Below are positions 42,866 through 49,497 of a DNA stretch of 49,497 bases, in pieces. The notes under the pieces are model-generated. The model was not told the origin of the DNA and made no database searches. It saw only the letters and a list, made by a program, of their open reading frames with translations. Source of the DNA: Reyranella sp. (lineage in GTDB: Bacteria > Pseudomonadota > Alphaproteobacteria > Reyranellales > Reyranellaceae). Location of the stretch: assembly GCA_030684475.1 (NCBI GenBank), contig JAUXWB010000459.1, positions 1-49,497 on the forward strand, given 5' to 3'. Within the stretch, counting starts at the first letter, position 1. Each line of letters opens with the position of its first letter. The position numbers and the translations under genes were made by a program.

Positions 42866-45163
42866 TCAGCGGCTCTCGAACGCCGGCAATTGGTGGGCCG
42901 TCACCGCCGGCGCCGGGCCATCGAAGCGCTCGATGTCGACCAGGCAGGTCTGGGCGATGCAGCCCTGGCTCAACTTCGAGGCGCCGATGTCGAGGGTGAG
43001 GGCGTTGGGGTTGCCGTGCTTTTCCAGCGGCCGGTTGGAGCCGGCATCGGCCGGATCGAACCAGGCGCCGGTCGAGAGCCGCGCCACGCCCGGCCGGATG
43101 CGGTCGCTCAGCCGTGCGGCGGCGAGGCACGCGCCGCGATCGTTGAACACCCGCACCAGATCGCCGGCGGCAATGCCGCGGGCGGCGGCGTCGCGCGGGT
43201 GAAGGGTGATCGGCTGGCGGCCCTTGATCTTGGTGGCGCGTGCATGCGGGCTGTGGTCGAGCTGGCTGTGCAGCTTGTCGGCCGGCTGGTCCGACAGCAT
43301 GTGCAGCGGATAGCGCTCGGCGGCCTTTGAACCCAGCCATTCGATCGGCTCCAGCCACACCGCATGCGGCGGGCAGTCGTCGTAGCCGAACGAGGCGATC
43401 TTCTCGGAATAGATTTCTATCCGGCCCGACGGCGTCTTCAGCGGGTGAGCGGCAGGGTCGGCGCGGAACGAGGCCAGCATCACCGGTTCCCGATTTTCGC
43501 CCTTGGCCTCGGCAATGCCTGCCTCCCAGAATTCCTCGAAGGCGGGGATGGTGACGCCGGCGGCAGCTGACTTCTCGCGCGACTGTTCGTAGAGGTGCGA
43601 CAGCCACGCCATCGTGTCGCGGCCCTCGGTGTAGGCCTCGCCCTGGCCCAGGCGCCGGGCGAGCTCCGAAAAGATCCAGTAGTCGTCGCGCGCCTCGCCA
43701 ATCGGCTCGCGCGCCTTCTTCATGGCGATCAGGTAGGGCTCGCGCCTCGCGTAACCGATATCGTCGCGTTCGAGACCGGTGGTCGCGGGCAGCACGATGT
43801 CGGCCATCTTCGCGGCCGGCGTCCAGAACTGCTCGTTGAAGATGATGGTCTCGGGCTTTTGCCACGCCATCCGGAGGCGGTTGAGGTCCTGATGGTGATG
43901 GAACGGATTGCCGCCCGCCCAGTAGACGAGCTTGATGTCGGGGTAGGTGAGATCCTGGCCGTTGTAGGCGACCTTGCCGCCCGGGTTGAGCAGCATGTCG
44001 GTGAAGCGTGCGACCGGGATGAAGTCGGGGACCTTGTTAGTGCCTTGCGACAGAGTGGGACCCGAGAACAGCGGGCTGCTGCCGCCCATGATGTTGGTCG
44101 GGCCGTAGCTCGCGCCGAATCCGCCGCCCGGTAGGCCGATCTGGCCCAGCATGCAAGCCAGGGTCACCAGGGCCCAGAAGGGCTGCTCGCCGTGATGCGA
44201 GCGCTGCAGCGACCAGTTGATGTTCACGGTCGTGCGGGTCGCCGCCATCTCGCGCGCGAGCGCACGGATGCGATGGGCGCTGATGCCAGTAATCGTCTCG
44301 GCCCATTCTGGCGTCTTGTCGGCCAGCGAGGGCGCGAACTTGTCGAAGCCGACCGTGCAGCGGTCGAGGAATTCCCGGTCGTAGAGATTCTCGGTGTAGA
44401 GAACGTGGCAGAGCGCCAGGATCATCGCGGCATCGGTGTTCGGCCGGATCGCCAGCCATTCGATATCGCCGCCGGTGTCGAGGTCCTCGGCGGTCGGCGT
44501 GATGTTGACGAAACGCACGCCCTTGGCACGCATGCCGTAGAGGCCGTCCTTGAGGCGATGCACCATCGCGCCGCCGGCGTTGATCTGGGCGTTCTTGTGC
44601 GGCGCGCCGCCGAAGGTGACGAACAGCTTGCAATGCTCGGCCAGCACATCCCACGTCGTGTGCATCGCCATCAAGTCTTCCATGCTGGCCACGATGTGCG
44701 GCATCAGCACGCGCGCCGCCCCCAGGCTGTAGGAGTCCTGGTGGCGCACGTAGCCGCCGATCGAGTTCAGGAAGCGATGGACCTGGCTCTGGGCGTGGTG
44801 GAAGCGGCCGGCACTCGACCAGCCGTAGGAGCCGCCGAAGATCGCGCGGTTGGTATGCTGCGTCTTCACGCGCGCGAGTTCCTTGGAGACGAGATCGAGC
44901 GCCTCGTCCCACGAGACCTCGACGAACGGCTCTTGTCCTCTTTTGTCGCTGTTCGCTCCGGGGCCGCGCTCCAGCCAGCTCTTGCGCACCGCCGGCCGGC
45001 GGACCCTGAGCCGCGCCACCTCGTCCGACAGCATGTGCAGGCCGATCGGCGAAGGATCGGGGTCCTTCGAGAAGGGATGCAGGCGGATGGCCTGGCCGTG
45101 GTCGTCATACTCGACTTCGTAGACGCCCCAATGGGCGGTGGTGAGGGTACGCTGATGGGTCAT
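42866..45163 (-). CDS. Molybdopterin oxidoreductase, biotin/methionine sulfoxide reductase (BisC/TorA) type
   Basis: A 765-residue enzyme of the DMSO-reductase family. It lacks the N-terminal [4Fe-4S] cysteines and has the Mo-ligand serine in SYGWSSAGRFHHAQ (S117), so it is the type III class (BisC, DorA, TorA). Other cofactor blocks are WAGGNPFHHHQDLNRL, NEQFWTPAAKMADIVLPATTGLERDDIG and the C-terminal GACLAAARLSDRIRPGVARLSTGAWFDP. There is no Tat leader, suggesting a cytoplasmic sulfoxide or N-oxide reductase. The frame is open far upstream through the aldolase gene; the ATG at 45163 sits 20 bp after the aldolase stop and begins the family N-terminus. Fourth gene of a tight operon. Confidence 0.9.
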   Translation of the reverse strand: MTHQRTLTTAHWGVYEVEYDDHGQAIRLHPFSKDPDPSPIGLHMLSDEVARLRVRRPAVRKSWLERGPGANSDKRGQEPFVEVSWDEALDLVSKELARVKTQHTNRAIFGGSYGWSSAGRFHHAQSQVHRFLNSIGGYVRHQDSYSLGAARVLMPHIVASMEDLMAMHTTWDVLAEHCKLFVTFGGAPHKNAQINAGGAMVHRLKDGLYGMRAKGVRFVNITPTAEDLDTGGDIEWLAIRPNTDAAMILALCHVLYTENLYDREFLDRCTVGFDKFAPSLADKTPEWAETITGISAHRIRALAREMAATRTTVNINWSLQRSHHGEQPFWALVTLACMLGQIGLPGGGFGASYGPTNIMGGSSPLFSGPTLSQGTNKVPDFIPVARFTDMLLNPGGKVAYNGQDLTYPDIKLVYWAGGNPFHHHQDLNRLRMAWQKPETIIFNEQFWTPAAKMADIVLPATTGLERDDIGYARREPYLIAMKKAREPIGEARDDYWIFSELARRLGQGEAYTEGRDTMAWLSHLYEQSREKSAAAGVTIPAFEEFWEAGIAEAKGENREPVMLASFRADPAAHPLKTPSGRIEIYSEKIASFGYDDCPPHAVWLEPIEWLGSKAAERYPLHMLSDQPADKLHSQLDHSPHARATKIKGRQPITLHPRDAAARGIAAGDLVRVFNDRGACLAAARLSDRIRPGVARLSTGAWFDPADAGSNRPLEKHGNPNALTLDIGASKLSQGCIAQTCLVDIERFDGPAPAVTAHQLPAFESR

Positions 45164-45183
45164 GGCTCTCTCTCTGGGGTCTC

Positions 45184-46224
45184 TCAGGCATCCTTGGCGA
45201 TGGAGAGGAGGCGATCGACGTCGGCGACGTTGGTATCGAAGGCGGTGACGAGCCGGAAGGCGCGCTCGCCCGGCCGGTCGGACGGCCACGGGTGATACTG
45301 CGCGCCTCCCGCTTGCAGCGCATCGTGCATGTGCGCCGGCAGGACGATGAATATCTCGTTGGCATCGACGGGGTAGAGAAGCTGCGTGCCCTTGAGCGCT
45401 GTCAGCCCGGCCACGAGGAGCCGCGCCATCGCATTGGCATGGCGGGCGTTGGCGAGCCACAGCCCGTCCGTCAGATAGGCATCGAGCTGGGCCGACAAGA
45501 GCCGCATCTTGGACAGCAGGTGGCCGCCGCGCTTGCGGCGGAACGCGAACTCGCGGGCGAGGTCGGCGTTGAAGAAGACGACGGCTTCGGCCGCCATGGC
45601 GCCGTTCTTGGTGGCGCCCAGGCTCAGGACATCGACACCCGCCTTCCACGAGAGTTCTGCCGGCGAACAGCCGACGAAGGAGAGCGCGTTCGCGAAGCGC
45701 GCGCCGTCCATGTGCAGTTTTAGCCCATGGCGCTTGGTGGAGGTCGCAATGGCGGCGATTTCCTCGGGGCCGTAGACTGTGCCGCATTCCGTTGCCTGGG
45801 TGATGCTGACGGTGGACGGTTGCGGATAATGCACCACGCCGTAGACGGGCTGGGCCAACGCCTCGGCGAGCTTGCGCCGATCGATCTTGCCGCCCGGTCC
45901 CTCGACCCGGAACAGCCTGGCGCCCGACGTGAAGAACTCCGGCGCGTTGGTCTCTTCCTCCGCGATGTGGGAGTTGGGGTGGCAGAAGATCGATCCCCAG
46001 GGCGGCGTGCAGCAGGCGAGCGCCAGGCTGTTGGCGGCGGTGCCGGTGACGACCGGGAAAGCCACCAGGTCCGGCTTCTCGAATAGATCGCGCAGCCGTT
46101 GTTCGGCTTTCCGCGTCCACTCGTCGGCGCCATAGGAGTGGACGGGGCCGGCGGAAAAGGCGCGGCTCACCGCCTCGATGATGGCGGGATGGGCGCCGAC
46201 CTCGTTGTCGCTGCGAAAGTTCAT
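45184..46224 (-). CDS. Low-specificity threonine aldolase family PLP enzyme
   Basis: A 346-residue fold-type I PLP enzyme. It begins MNFRSDNEVGAHPAIIEA, the family N-terminus. It has the VVTGTAANSLAL phosphate loop, LKLHMDGARFANAL (Asp that contacts the pyridine nitrogen) and the Schiff-base lysine in LSLGATKNGAM (about K208). Family members cleave L-threonine or allo-threonine to glycine and acetaldehyde, or act on related beta-hydroxy amino acids. The ATG overlaps the stop of the VOC gene (46221-46224), showing coupling, and the BisC-like gene follows 20 bp after. A link between a beta-hydroxy amino acid and a sulfoxide/N-oxide reductase is suggested only by this co-location. Confidence 0.9.
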   Translation of the reverse strand: MNFRSDNEVGAHPAIIEAVSRAFSAGPVHSYGADEWTRKAEQRLRDLFEKPDLVAFPVVTGTAANSLALACCTPPWGSIFCHPNSHIAEEETNAPEFFTSGARLFRVEGPGGKIDRRKLAEALAQPVYGVVHYPQPSTVSITQATECGTVYGPEEIAAIATSTKRHGLKLHMDGARFANALSFVGCSPAELSWKAGVDVLSLGATKNGAMAAEAVVFFNADLAREFAFRRKRGGHLLSKMRLLSAQLDAYLTDGLWLANARHANAMARLLVAGLTALKGTQLLYPVDANEIFIVLPAHMHDALQAGGAQYHPWPSDRPGERAFRLVTAFDTNVADVDRLLSIAKDA

Positions 46225-46616
46225 TCTTTTTCCTCGCGCTGGTGCGTGACGGCCTCGATGCGATTGCCATCGGGATCGCGCACGAACGCTCCGTAGTAAT
46301 CGGGATGGTATTGCGGCCTCAGGCCCGGCGGTCCGTCGTCCGTGCCGCCATGTTTTAACGCGGCGGTATGGAACGCCCGCACGGCGGCATGATTTTGGGC
46401 TCGAAAGGCCCAATGCCGGTTGTCCGGCACGAAGGTGCCGCGACAGAGATAGATCGAGATACAGGGCGGCGCGTCGGGGTTGTGCCGGCGCTCGCCATAG
46501 CCGATGGCTTCGGGCCGGCGGTAGACCCTGGGATAGCCGAGCGCTCCCAGGACTGCGTCGTAAAAGGTCTGGGCGCGGTCGACGTCGGTCGTGGTGATCG
46601 ACAGGTGATCGATCAT
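46221..46616 (-). CDS. VOC family (glyoxalase/bleomycin-resistance fold) protein
   Basis: A 131-residue protein of the vicinal-oxygen-chelate superfamily: MIDHLSITTTDVDRAQTFYDAVLGALGY at the start (metal-ligand His4) and DYYGAFVRDPDGNRIEAVTH at the end (metal-ligand Glu). Its stop overlaps the aldolase start by 4 bp, and it starts 2 bp after the small membrane protein gene, so it is the second gene of a four-gene unit. Members act as lyases, isomerases or binding proteins for small metabolites; no specific substrate can be inferred. Confidence 0.9.
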   Translation of the reverse strand: MIDHLSITTTDVDRAQTFYDAVLGALGYPRVYRRPEAIGYGERRHNPDAPPCISIYLCRGTFVPDNRHWAFRAQNHAAVRAFHTAALKHGGTDDGPPGLRPQYHPDYYGAFVRDPDGNRIEAVTHQREEKE

Positions 46617-46618
46617 CG

Positions 46619-46960
46619 CTAGCGCGCGACCCCGGGCGGGAACTCGACGGTGCCGAGCAGGGCGCCGTTGCGTGGATCGACGATATAGGCCGCCGACGGC
46701 CCGCCCTGGGTTTCGACATGAACGACGAGGCGGTCGCCGACGGCGTTCATCGACACCACGCGCGCGCCAGAGGGCAGGGCGATGCGCTCGCTGAATCCAC
46801 TGGTGGTGCCGGACGCTGGCGGCCGGGCGGCGTTGGGCGTAGACATGCGACGGGCGATTTCGGCCGCGACGACGACGAAGCCGGCCACGATCAGCAGGCC
46901 CATTACGATGACCAGCACCTTCAGCCAGAGCGGTGCGGAGGCCTGAGCAGGAGACGCCAA
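46619..46960 (-). CDS. Small single-pass membrane protein (possibly DUF6476-like)
   Basis: About 113 residues. A short N-terminus is followed by one transmembrane helix (WLKVLVIVMGLLIVAGFVVVAAEIA, about 12-36). After it comes a soluble domain with a beta pattern (ERIALPSGARVVSMNAVGDRLVVHVETQGG ... AYIVDPRNGALLGTVEFPPG) that recalls small beta-propeller-like blades. A TTG start at 46960 is proposed because GGAG lies five bases upstream; no ATG is suitably placed. Similar small proteins beside rluA-family genes in alphaproteobacteria are classed as DUF6476, a tentative match from memory. Start codons of this gene and the divergent rluD-like gene are only 9 bp apart. Confidence 0.7.
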   Translation of the reverse strand: MASPAQASAPLWLKVLVIVMGLLIVAGFVVVAAEIARRMSTPNAARPPASGTTSGFSERIALPSGARVVSMNAVGDRLVVHVETQGGPSAAYIVDPRNGALLGTVEFPPGVAR

Positions 46961-46969
46961 GAAAACTCC

Positions 46970-47938
46970 ATGAGCGATGCCGCCCGCCACACCGTGACCT
47001 TCGATGAAAGCGCTTCCGGCGAACGGCTGGACCGCGCGCTGGCCATCGCCTTGCCGGCCCTCACGCGAAGCCGCGTGAAAGCGCTGATCGAGGGCCGCCG
47101 CGTGACGCTGGCCGATGGCACGACGATAGAAGAGCCGTCCCGCAAGGTCAAAACGGGCGACCGCTTCGTCGTCGACATTCCCGAGCCCGAGCCCGCGATC
47201 CCGCTGCCGCAGGCCCTGGAACTGGACATCCTCTATGAAGATTCCGACCTGCTGGTGCTCAACAAGCCCGCCGGGCTGGTCGTCCATCCCGCCCCCGGCA
47301 ATCCCGACCACACCCTGGTCAACGCCCTGCTGGCCCATTGCGGCGACAGCCTGTCAGGCATCGGCGGCGTCCGCCGTCCCGGCATCGTCCATCGCCTCGA
47401 CAAGAACACCTCGGGGGTCATGGTCGTGGCCAAGAACGACCGCACGCACCAGGGGCTGTCCAAGCTCTTCGCCGCCCACGACCTGACCCGCATCTACCAG
47501 GCGCTGGTCTGGGGCCAGCCGAAACCCAAGTCGGGCACCATCGAGGCGGCCATCGGCCGTCATCCTGTCGACCGCAAGCGGATGACCGTCCGCAAGACCA
47601 GCGGCCGCCAGGCAGTGACGGAATACTGGGTCGAGAAGAGCTTCGGGCCAGCCCTGTCACCGATCGCCAGCCTGGTCGGGGCGAAGCTCCAGACCGGCCG
47701 GACCCATCAGGTGAGGGTGCATCTCTCCCATATCGGCTGCCCGGTCGTGGGCGACCCGGTCTATGGCCGCAAACGGAACACAGGGGGCCCCGAATCGTTG
47801 AAAACGTTCGAACGGCAGGCCTTGCACGCCGCGGTGCTCGCCTTCCGCCACCCAGCTACCCACAAGGTGATGAACTTTGCCACAGAATTGCCTCAAGACT
47901 TCAAGAAGTTGGTGGCGTCGCTGAACGGCGTTAAGTAA
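46970..47938 (+). CDS. rluD: RluA/RluD-family 23S rRNA pseudouridine synthase
   Basis: A 322-residue enzyme. An N-terminal S4-like RNA-binding domain (GERLDRALAIALPALTRSRVKALIEGRRV, about 18-60) precedes the synthase domain. The catalytic aspartate is in IVHRLDKNTSGVMVVAKN. Further family blocks are AKLQTGRTHQVRVHLSHIGCPVVGDPVYG and the late QALHAAVLAFRHP. RluD makes pseudouridines at helix 69 of 23S rRNA. The symbol is by family resemblance; RluC or another RluA-type specificity is possible. The ATG at 46970 lacks a strong Shine-Dalgarno, and its promoter must lie within the divergent small membrane gene. It is directly upstream of rpoH, a linkage I recall as common in alphaproteobacteria. 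Confidence 0.88.
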   Translation: MSDAARHTVTFDESASGERLDRALAIALPALTRSRVKALIEGRRVTLADGTTIEEPSRKVKTGDRFVVDIPEPEPAIPLPQALELDILYEDSDLLVLNKPAGLVVHPAPGNPDHTLVNALLAHCGDSLSGIGGVRRPGIVHRLDKNTSGVMVVAKNDRTHQGLSKLFAAHDLTRIYQALVWGQPKPKSGTIEAAIGRHPVDRKRMTVRKTSGRQAVTEYWVEKSFGPALSPIASLVGAKLQTGRTHQVRVHLSHIGCPVVGDPVYGRKRNTGGPESLKTFERQALHAAVLAFRHPATHKVMNFATELPQDFKKLVASLNGVK

Positions 47939-47939
47939 T

Positions 47940-47959
47940 CCCCCTAATACCTGAGGGGG
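47940..47959 (+). terminator. Possible terminator after rluD-like gene
   Basis: A 6-bp stem (CCCCCT / AGGGGG) with an 8-base loop starts 2 bp after the rluD stop. The following TTAGTAGGATTT is only moderately T-rich, so it is a weak candidate. Confidence 0.4.
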
Positions 47960-47974
47960 TTAGTAGGATTTAGG

Positions 47975-48004
47975 TTGACCCGGCGGCTATCCGACTTTTA
48001 GACT
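47975..48004 (+). promoter_or_regulatory. Putative vegetative promoter of rpoH
   Basis: A TTGACC -35 box (47975-47980) with 18-bp spacing to TAGACT (47999-48004) is the best sigma-70-type match before rpoH. It would start transcription near 48010-48012, exactly at the left arm of the CIRCE-like operator. Confidence 0.5.
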
Positions 48005-48009
48005 CGGAT

Positions 48010-48036
48010 TTAGCAGTCGACGGGTGAGAGTGCTAA
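48010..48036 (+). promoter_or_regulatory. CIRCE-like HrcA operator upstream of rpoH
   Basis: TTAGCAGTC-N9-GAGTGCTAA matches the CIRCE consensus TTAGCACTC-N9-GAGTGCTAA at 17 of 18 arm positions with the exact 9-base spacer. It lies 41 bp before the rpoH ATG and at the predicted transcription start, where HrcA repressor binding blocks initiation in known heat-shock operons. Confidence 0.85.
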
Positions 48037-48077
48037 ACGCCCGTTCATTCCAGTCCGGAGTACGAAAGAGAGCCGCC

Positions 48078-49016
48078 ATGAGTGCAGCTACCGCCAACCT
48101 TCCCTCCCTGCCGTCGTCTCTGACGCCGGAAGGCAATCTCAGCCGCTACCTTCAGGAGATCCGGAAGTTTCCCCTGCTCGAACCGCAGCAGGAATTCATG
48201 CTGGCCAAGAGCTGGCGCGAGCACGGCGACTCCAAGGCCGCCCATCAGCTCGTGACCAGCCATCTGCGGCTCGTGGCCAAGATCGCCATGGGCTATCGCG
48301 GCTACGGCCTGCCGGTCGCCGAGCTCATTTCCGAAGGCAATGTCGGCATGATGCAGGCGGTAAAGCGGTTCGATCCGGACCGCGGCTTCCGTCTGGCCAC
48401 CTATGCCATGTGGTGGATCCGCGCCTCGATCCAAGAATACATCCTGCACAGCTGGTCGCTCGTAAAGATGGGCACCACGGCGGCGCAGAAGAAGCTGTTC
48501 TTCAACCTGCGCAAGCTCAAGGGCCAGATGCAGGCCATCGAGGAGGGCGATCTGACGCCCGCCCAGGTGACCAAGATCGCGACCCGCCTCGGCGTGCCGG
48601 AGGAGGAGGTGGTGAACATGAACCGCCGCCTCGCCGGGCCCGATTCCTCGCTCAACGCCCCGGTGAAGGCCGAGGGCGACATGGAGTGGCAGGACTGGCT
48701 GGTCGACGAGAGTCCGAACCAGGAGACGCGCCTGGGCGAAACCCAGGAGCTCGGCCAGCGCAAGCAGATGCTGGCGGCGGCGCTTAGGCAGCTCACCGAC
48801 CGCGAGAAGCACATCATCGTCGAGCGCCGCCTGGTCGACGAGCCCAAGACGCTCGAAGACCTCAGCGCCAAGTACGGCATCAGCCGCGAGCGCGTGCGCC
48901 AGATCGAGGTGCGCGCCTTCGACAAGCTGCAGAAGGCGATGAAGAACATGGTGGTGGAAGCCGCCGCCAAGCCGACCACTCAGCCGGGGGCCCAGCCGGC
49001 TCCCGCGCACGGCTGA
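48078..49016 (+). CDS. rpoH: RNA polymerase heat-shock sigma factor sigma-32
   Basis: A 312-residue sigma factor. Region 1.2 (GNLSRYLQEIRKFPLLEPQQEF) is followed by region 2 (LRLVAKIAMGYRGYGLPVAELISEGNVGMMQAVKRFDPDRGFRLATYAMWWIRASIQEYI read in blocks). The diagnostic RpoH box QKKLFFNLR is at residues 137-145, and region 4 is a helix-turn-helix (LEDLSAKYGISRERVRQIE). It directs heat-shock transcription (chaperones, proteases). The frame opens at a GTG (48024) inside the CIRCE element; the ATG at 48078 gives the family N-terminus. The likely control is HrcA through the operator upstream, in addition to any other inputs. The C-terminal tail is Pro/Ala-rich. Confidence 0.96.
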   Translation: MSAATANLPSLPSSLTPEGNLSRYLQEIRKFPLLEPQQEFMLAKSWREHGDSKAAHQLVTSHLRLVAKIAMGYRGYGLPVAELISEGNVGMMQAVKRFDPDRGFRLATYAMWWIRASIQEYILHSWSLVKMGTTAAQKKLFFNLRKLKGQMQAIEEGDLTPAQVTKIATRLGVPEEEVVNMNRRLAGPDSSLNAPVKAEGDMEWQDWLVDESPNQETRLGETQELGQRKQMLAAALRQLTDREKHIIVERRLVDEPKTLEDLSAKYGISRERVRQIEVRAFDKLQKAMKNMVVEAAAKPTTQPGAQPAPAHG

Positions 49017-49040
49017 GCGACGCGGAACTTCCAGTACGGT

Positions 49041-49065
49041 AGGCTCCCGGAACACCCGGGAGCCT
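49041..49065 (+). promoter_or_regulatory. Hairpin enclosing the ribosome binding site of the next gene
   Basis: AGGCTCCCGG (49041-49050) and CCGGGAGCCT (49056-49065) form a perfect 10-bp stem with a 5-base loop. It lies between rpoH (stop 49016) and the ATG at 49069. The only Shine-Dalgarno candidate, GGGAG at 49058-49062, is inside the stem. No T-run follows, so a simple terminator is less likely than translational control or a processed rpoH 3' end. Confidence 0.65.
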
Positions 49066-49068
49066 GCC

Positions 49069-49497
49069 ATGACGACCTCACCCATTCTCTACGAGACGTT
49101 GCCGAGCGGAATCGCGCGCATCGTTCTGAACCGTCCCGAGACGCGCAACGCCCAGGACACGGCGTTCCTCTATGCGCTGAACGACGCCTTCGACCGCGCC
49201 GCACAGGACGATGCTGCGAAGGTGATCGTGCTGTCGGCCAACGGGCCGCATTTTTCCTCGGGCCATGACCTGCGCGAGGTCGATGGCCACGGCAACATGG
49301 CCAAGCACGACACCGTCGGCACCTGGGGCGGTTTCGGCAAGCCCGGCGCCGAGGCCCAGTATGCGCGCGAGCAGGAGATCTACCTCGGCTTCTGCGAGCG
49401 CTGGCGCAACATTCCCAAGCCGACGCTGGCCCTGGTCCACGGCAAGGTGATGATCGGCGGCCTGATGCTGATGTGGCCGTGCGACCTCATCGTCTGC
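49069..49497 (+). CDS. Enoyl-CoA hydratase/isomerase family protein (5' part, runs off window)
   Basis: The first 143 codons of a crotonase-fold protein. IARIVLNRPETRNAQD near the start, the oxyanion-hole block LSANGPHFSSGHDLREVDG (about 46-64) and ALVHGKVMIGGLMLMWPCDLIVC (about 121-143) are typical. The usual catalytic glutamate positions lie at or after the cut, so hydratase versus isomerase activity cannot be decided. GHDL in place of GADL is a common variant. It is 52 bp downstream of rpoH in the same direction, and its ribosome binding site is held in a hairpin, so its expression may be tied to rpoH transcription. Confidence 0.9.
   Translation, partial: MTTSPILYETLPSGIARIVLNRPETRNAQDTAFLYALNDAFDRAAQDDAAKVIVLSANGPHFSSGHDLREVDGHGNMAKHDTVGTWGGFGKPGAEAQYAREQEIYLGFCERWRNIPKPTLALVHGKVMIGGLMLMWPCDLIVC

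Noticed and set aside
48024..48077. GTG at 48024 as the rpoH start
   Set aside because: It lies inside the CIRCE dyad and adds 18 atypical residues; ATG 48078 matches the family N-terminus.

Overview
The window is GC-rich, densely coded bacterial chromosome. The gene families point to an alphaproteobacterium: a rluD-like gene directly before a sigma-32 gene (rpoH), many dehydrogenase and molybdoenzyme operons, and alphaproteobacterial phage-type small genes. I cannot fix the genus from sequence alone.

Left flank (1-7.3 kb). The end of a CUT1-type sugar ABC transporter operon (two permeases and the ATPase) continues into an SDR dehydrogenase and a malate/lactate-dehydrogenase-family oxidoreductase, which looks like an uptake-plus-oxidation unit. 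A convergent multi-pass membrane protein, a secreted RcnB/CigR-like protein and a glycine-zipper lipoprotein follow.

Integrated element (7384-17865, about 10.5 kb). It is bounded by 16-bp perfect direct repeats. The right copy is the 3' end of an intact, CCA-encoding tRNA-Glu(CTC), and a tyrosine integrase ends 12 bp from it. It carries a head and packaging set (HNH nuclease, large terminase, HK97-fold capsid, S78 protease, portal) in the order capsid-protease-portal. I recognise no tail, lysis or replication genes. It also has two or three small regulators, a palindromic operator and a long perfect palindrome. This looks like a capsid-encoding satellite (cf-PICI-like island) or a prophage reduced to that content, and it is the best candidate for an undescribed system.

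Middle (18-29 kb). An O-methyltransferase, a class II aldolase-family protein and a frameshifted pseudogene lie before an AT-rich promoter region. That region precedes an 8-kb autotransporter gene made of about 27 tandem 69-73-residue beta-strand repeats. The repeats show a second-order pattern and a recent 250-bp internal duplication.

Right part (29-46.6 kb). A compact minus-strand operon encodes an OprB-type porin, a secreted protein of unknown function, a FAD subunit, a fused [2Fe-2S]/molybdopterin hydroxylase, a double-ABM membrane protein and a PhyH-type dioxygenase. It is divergent from a winged-helix/TPR regulator. Next come a multicopper oxidase, an FkbM methyltransferase with an SGNH membrane protein, and an operon of a small membrane protein, a VOC protein, a threonine aldolase and a BisC-like molybdoenzyme.

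Right end (46.9-49.5 kb). RluD-type pseudouridine synthase, then rpoH with a near-perfect CIRCE operator at its promoter, then a truncated enoyl-CoA hydratase gene whose ribosome binding site lies inside a perfect hairpin.
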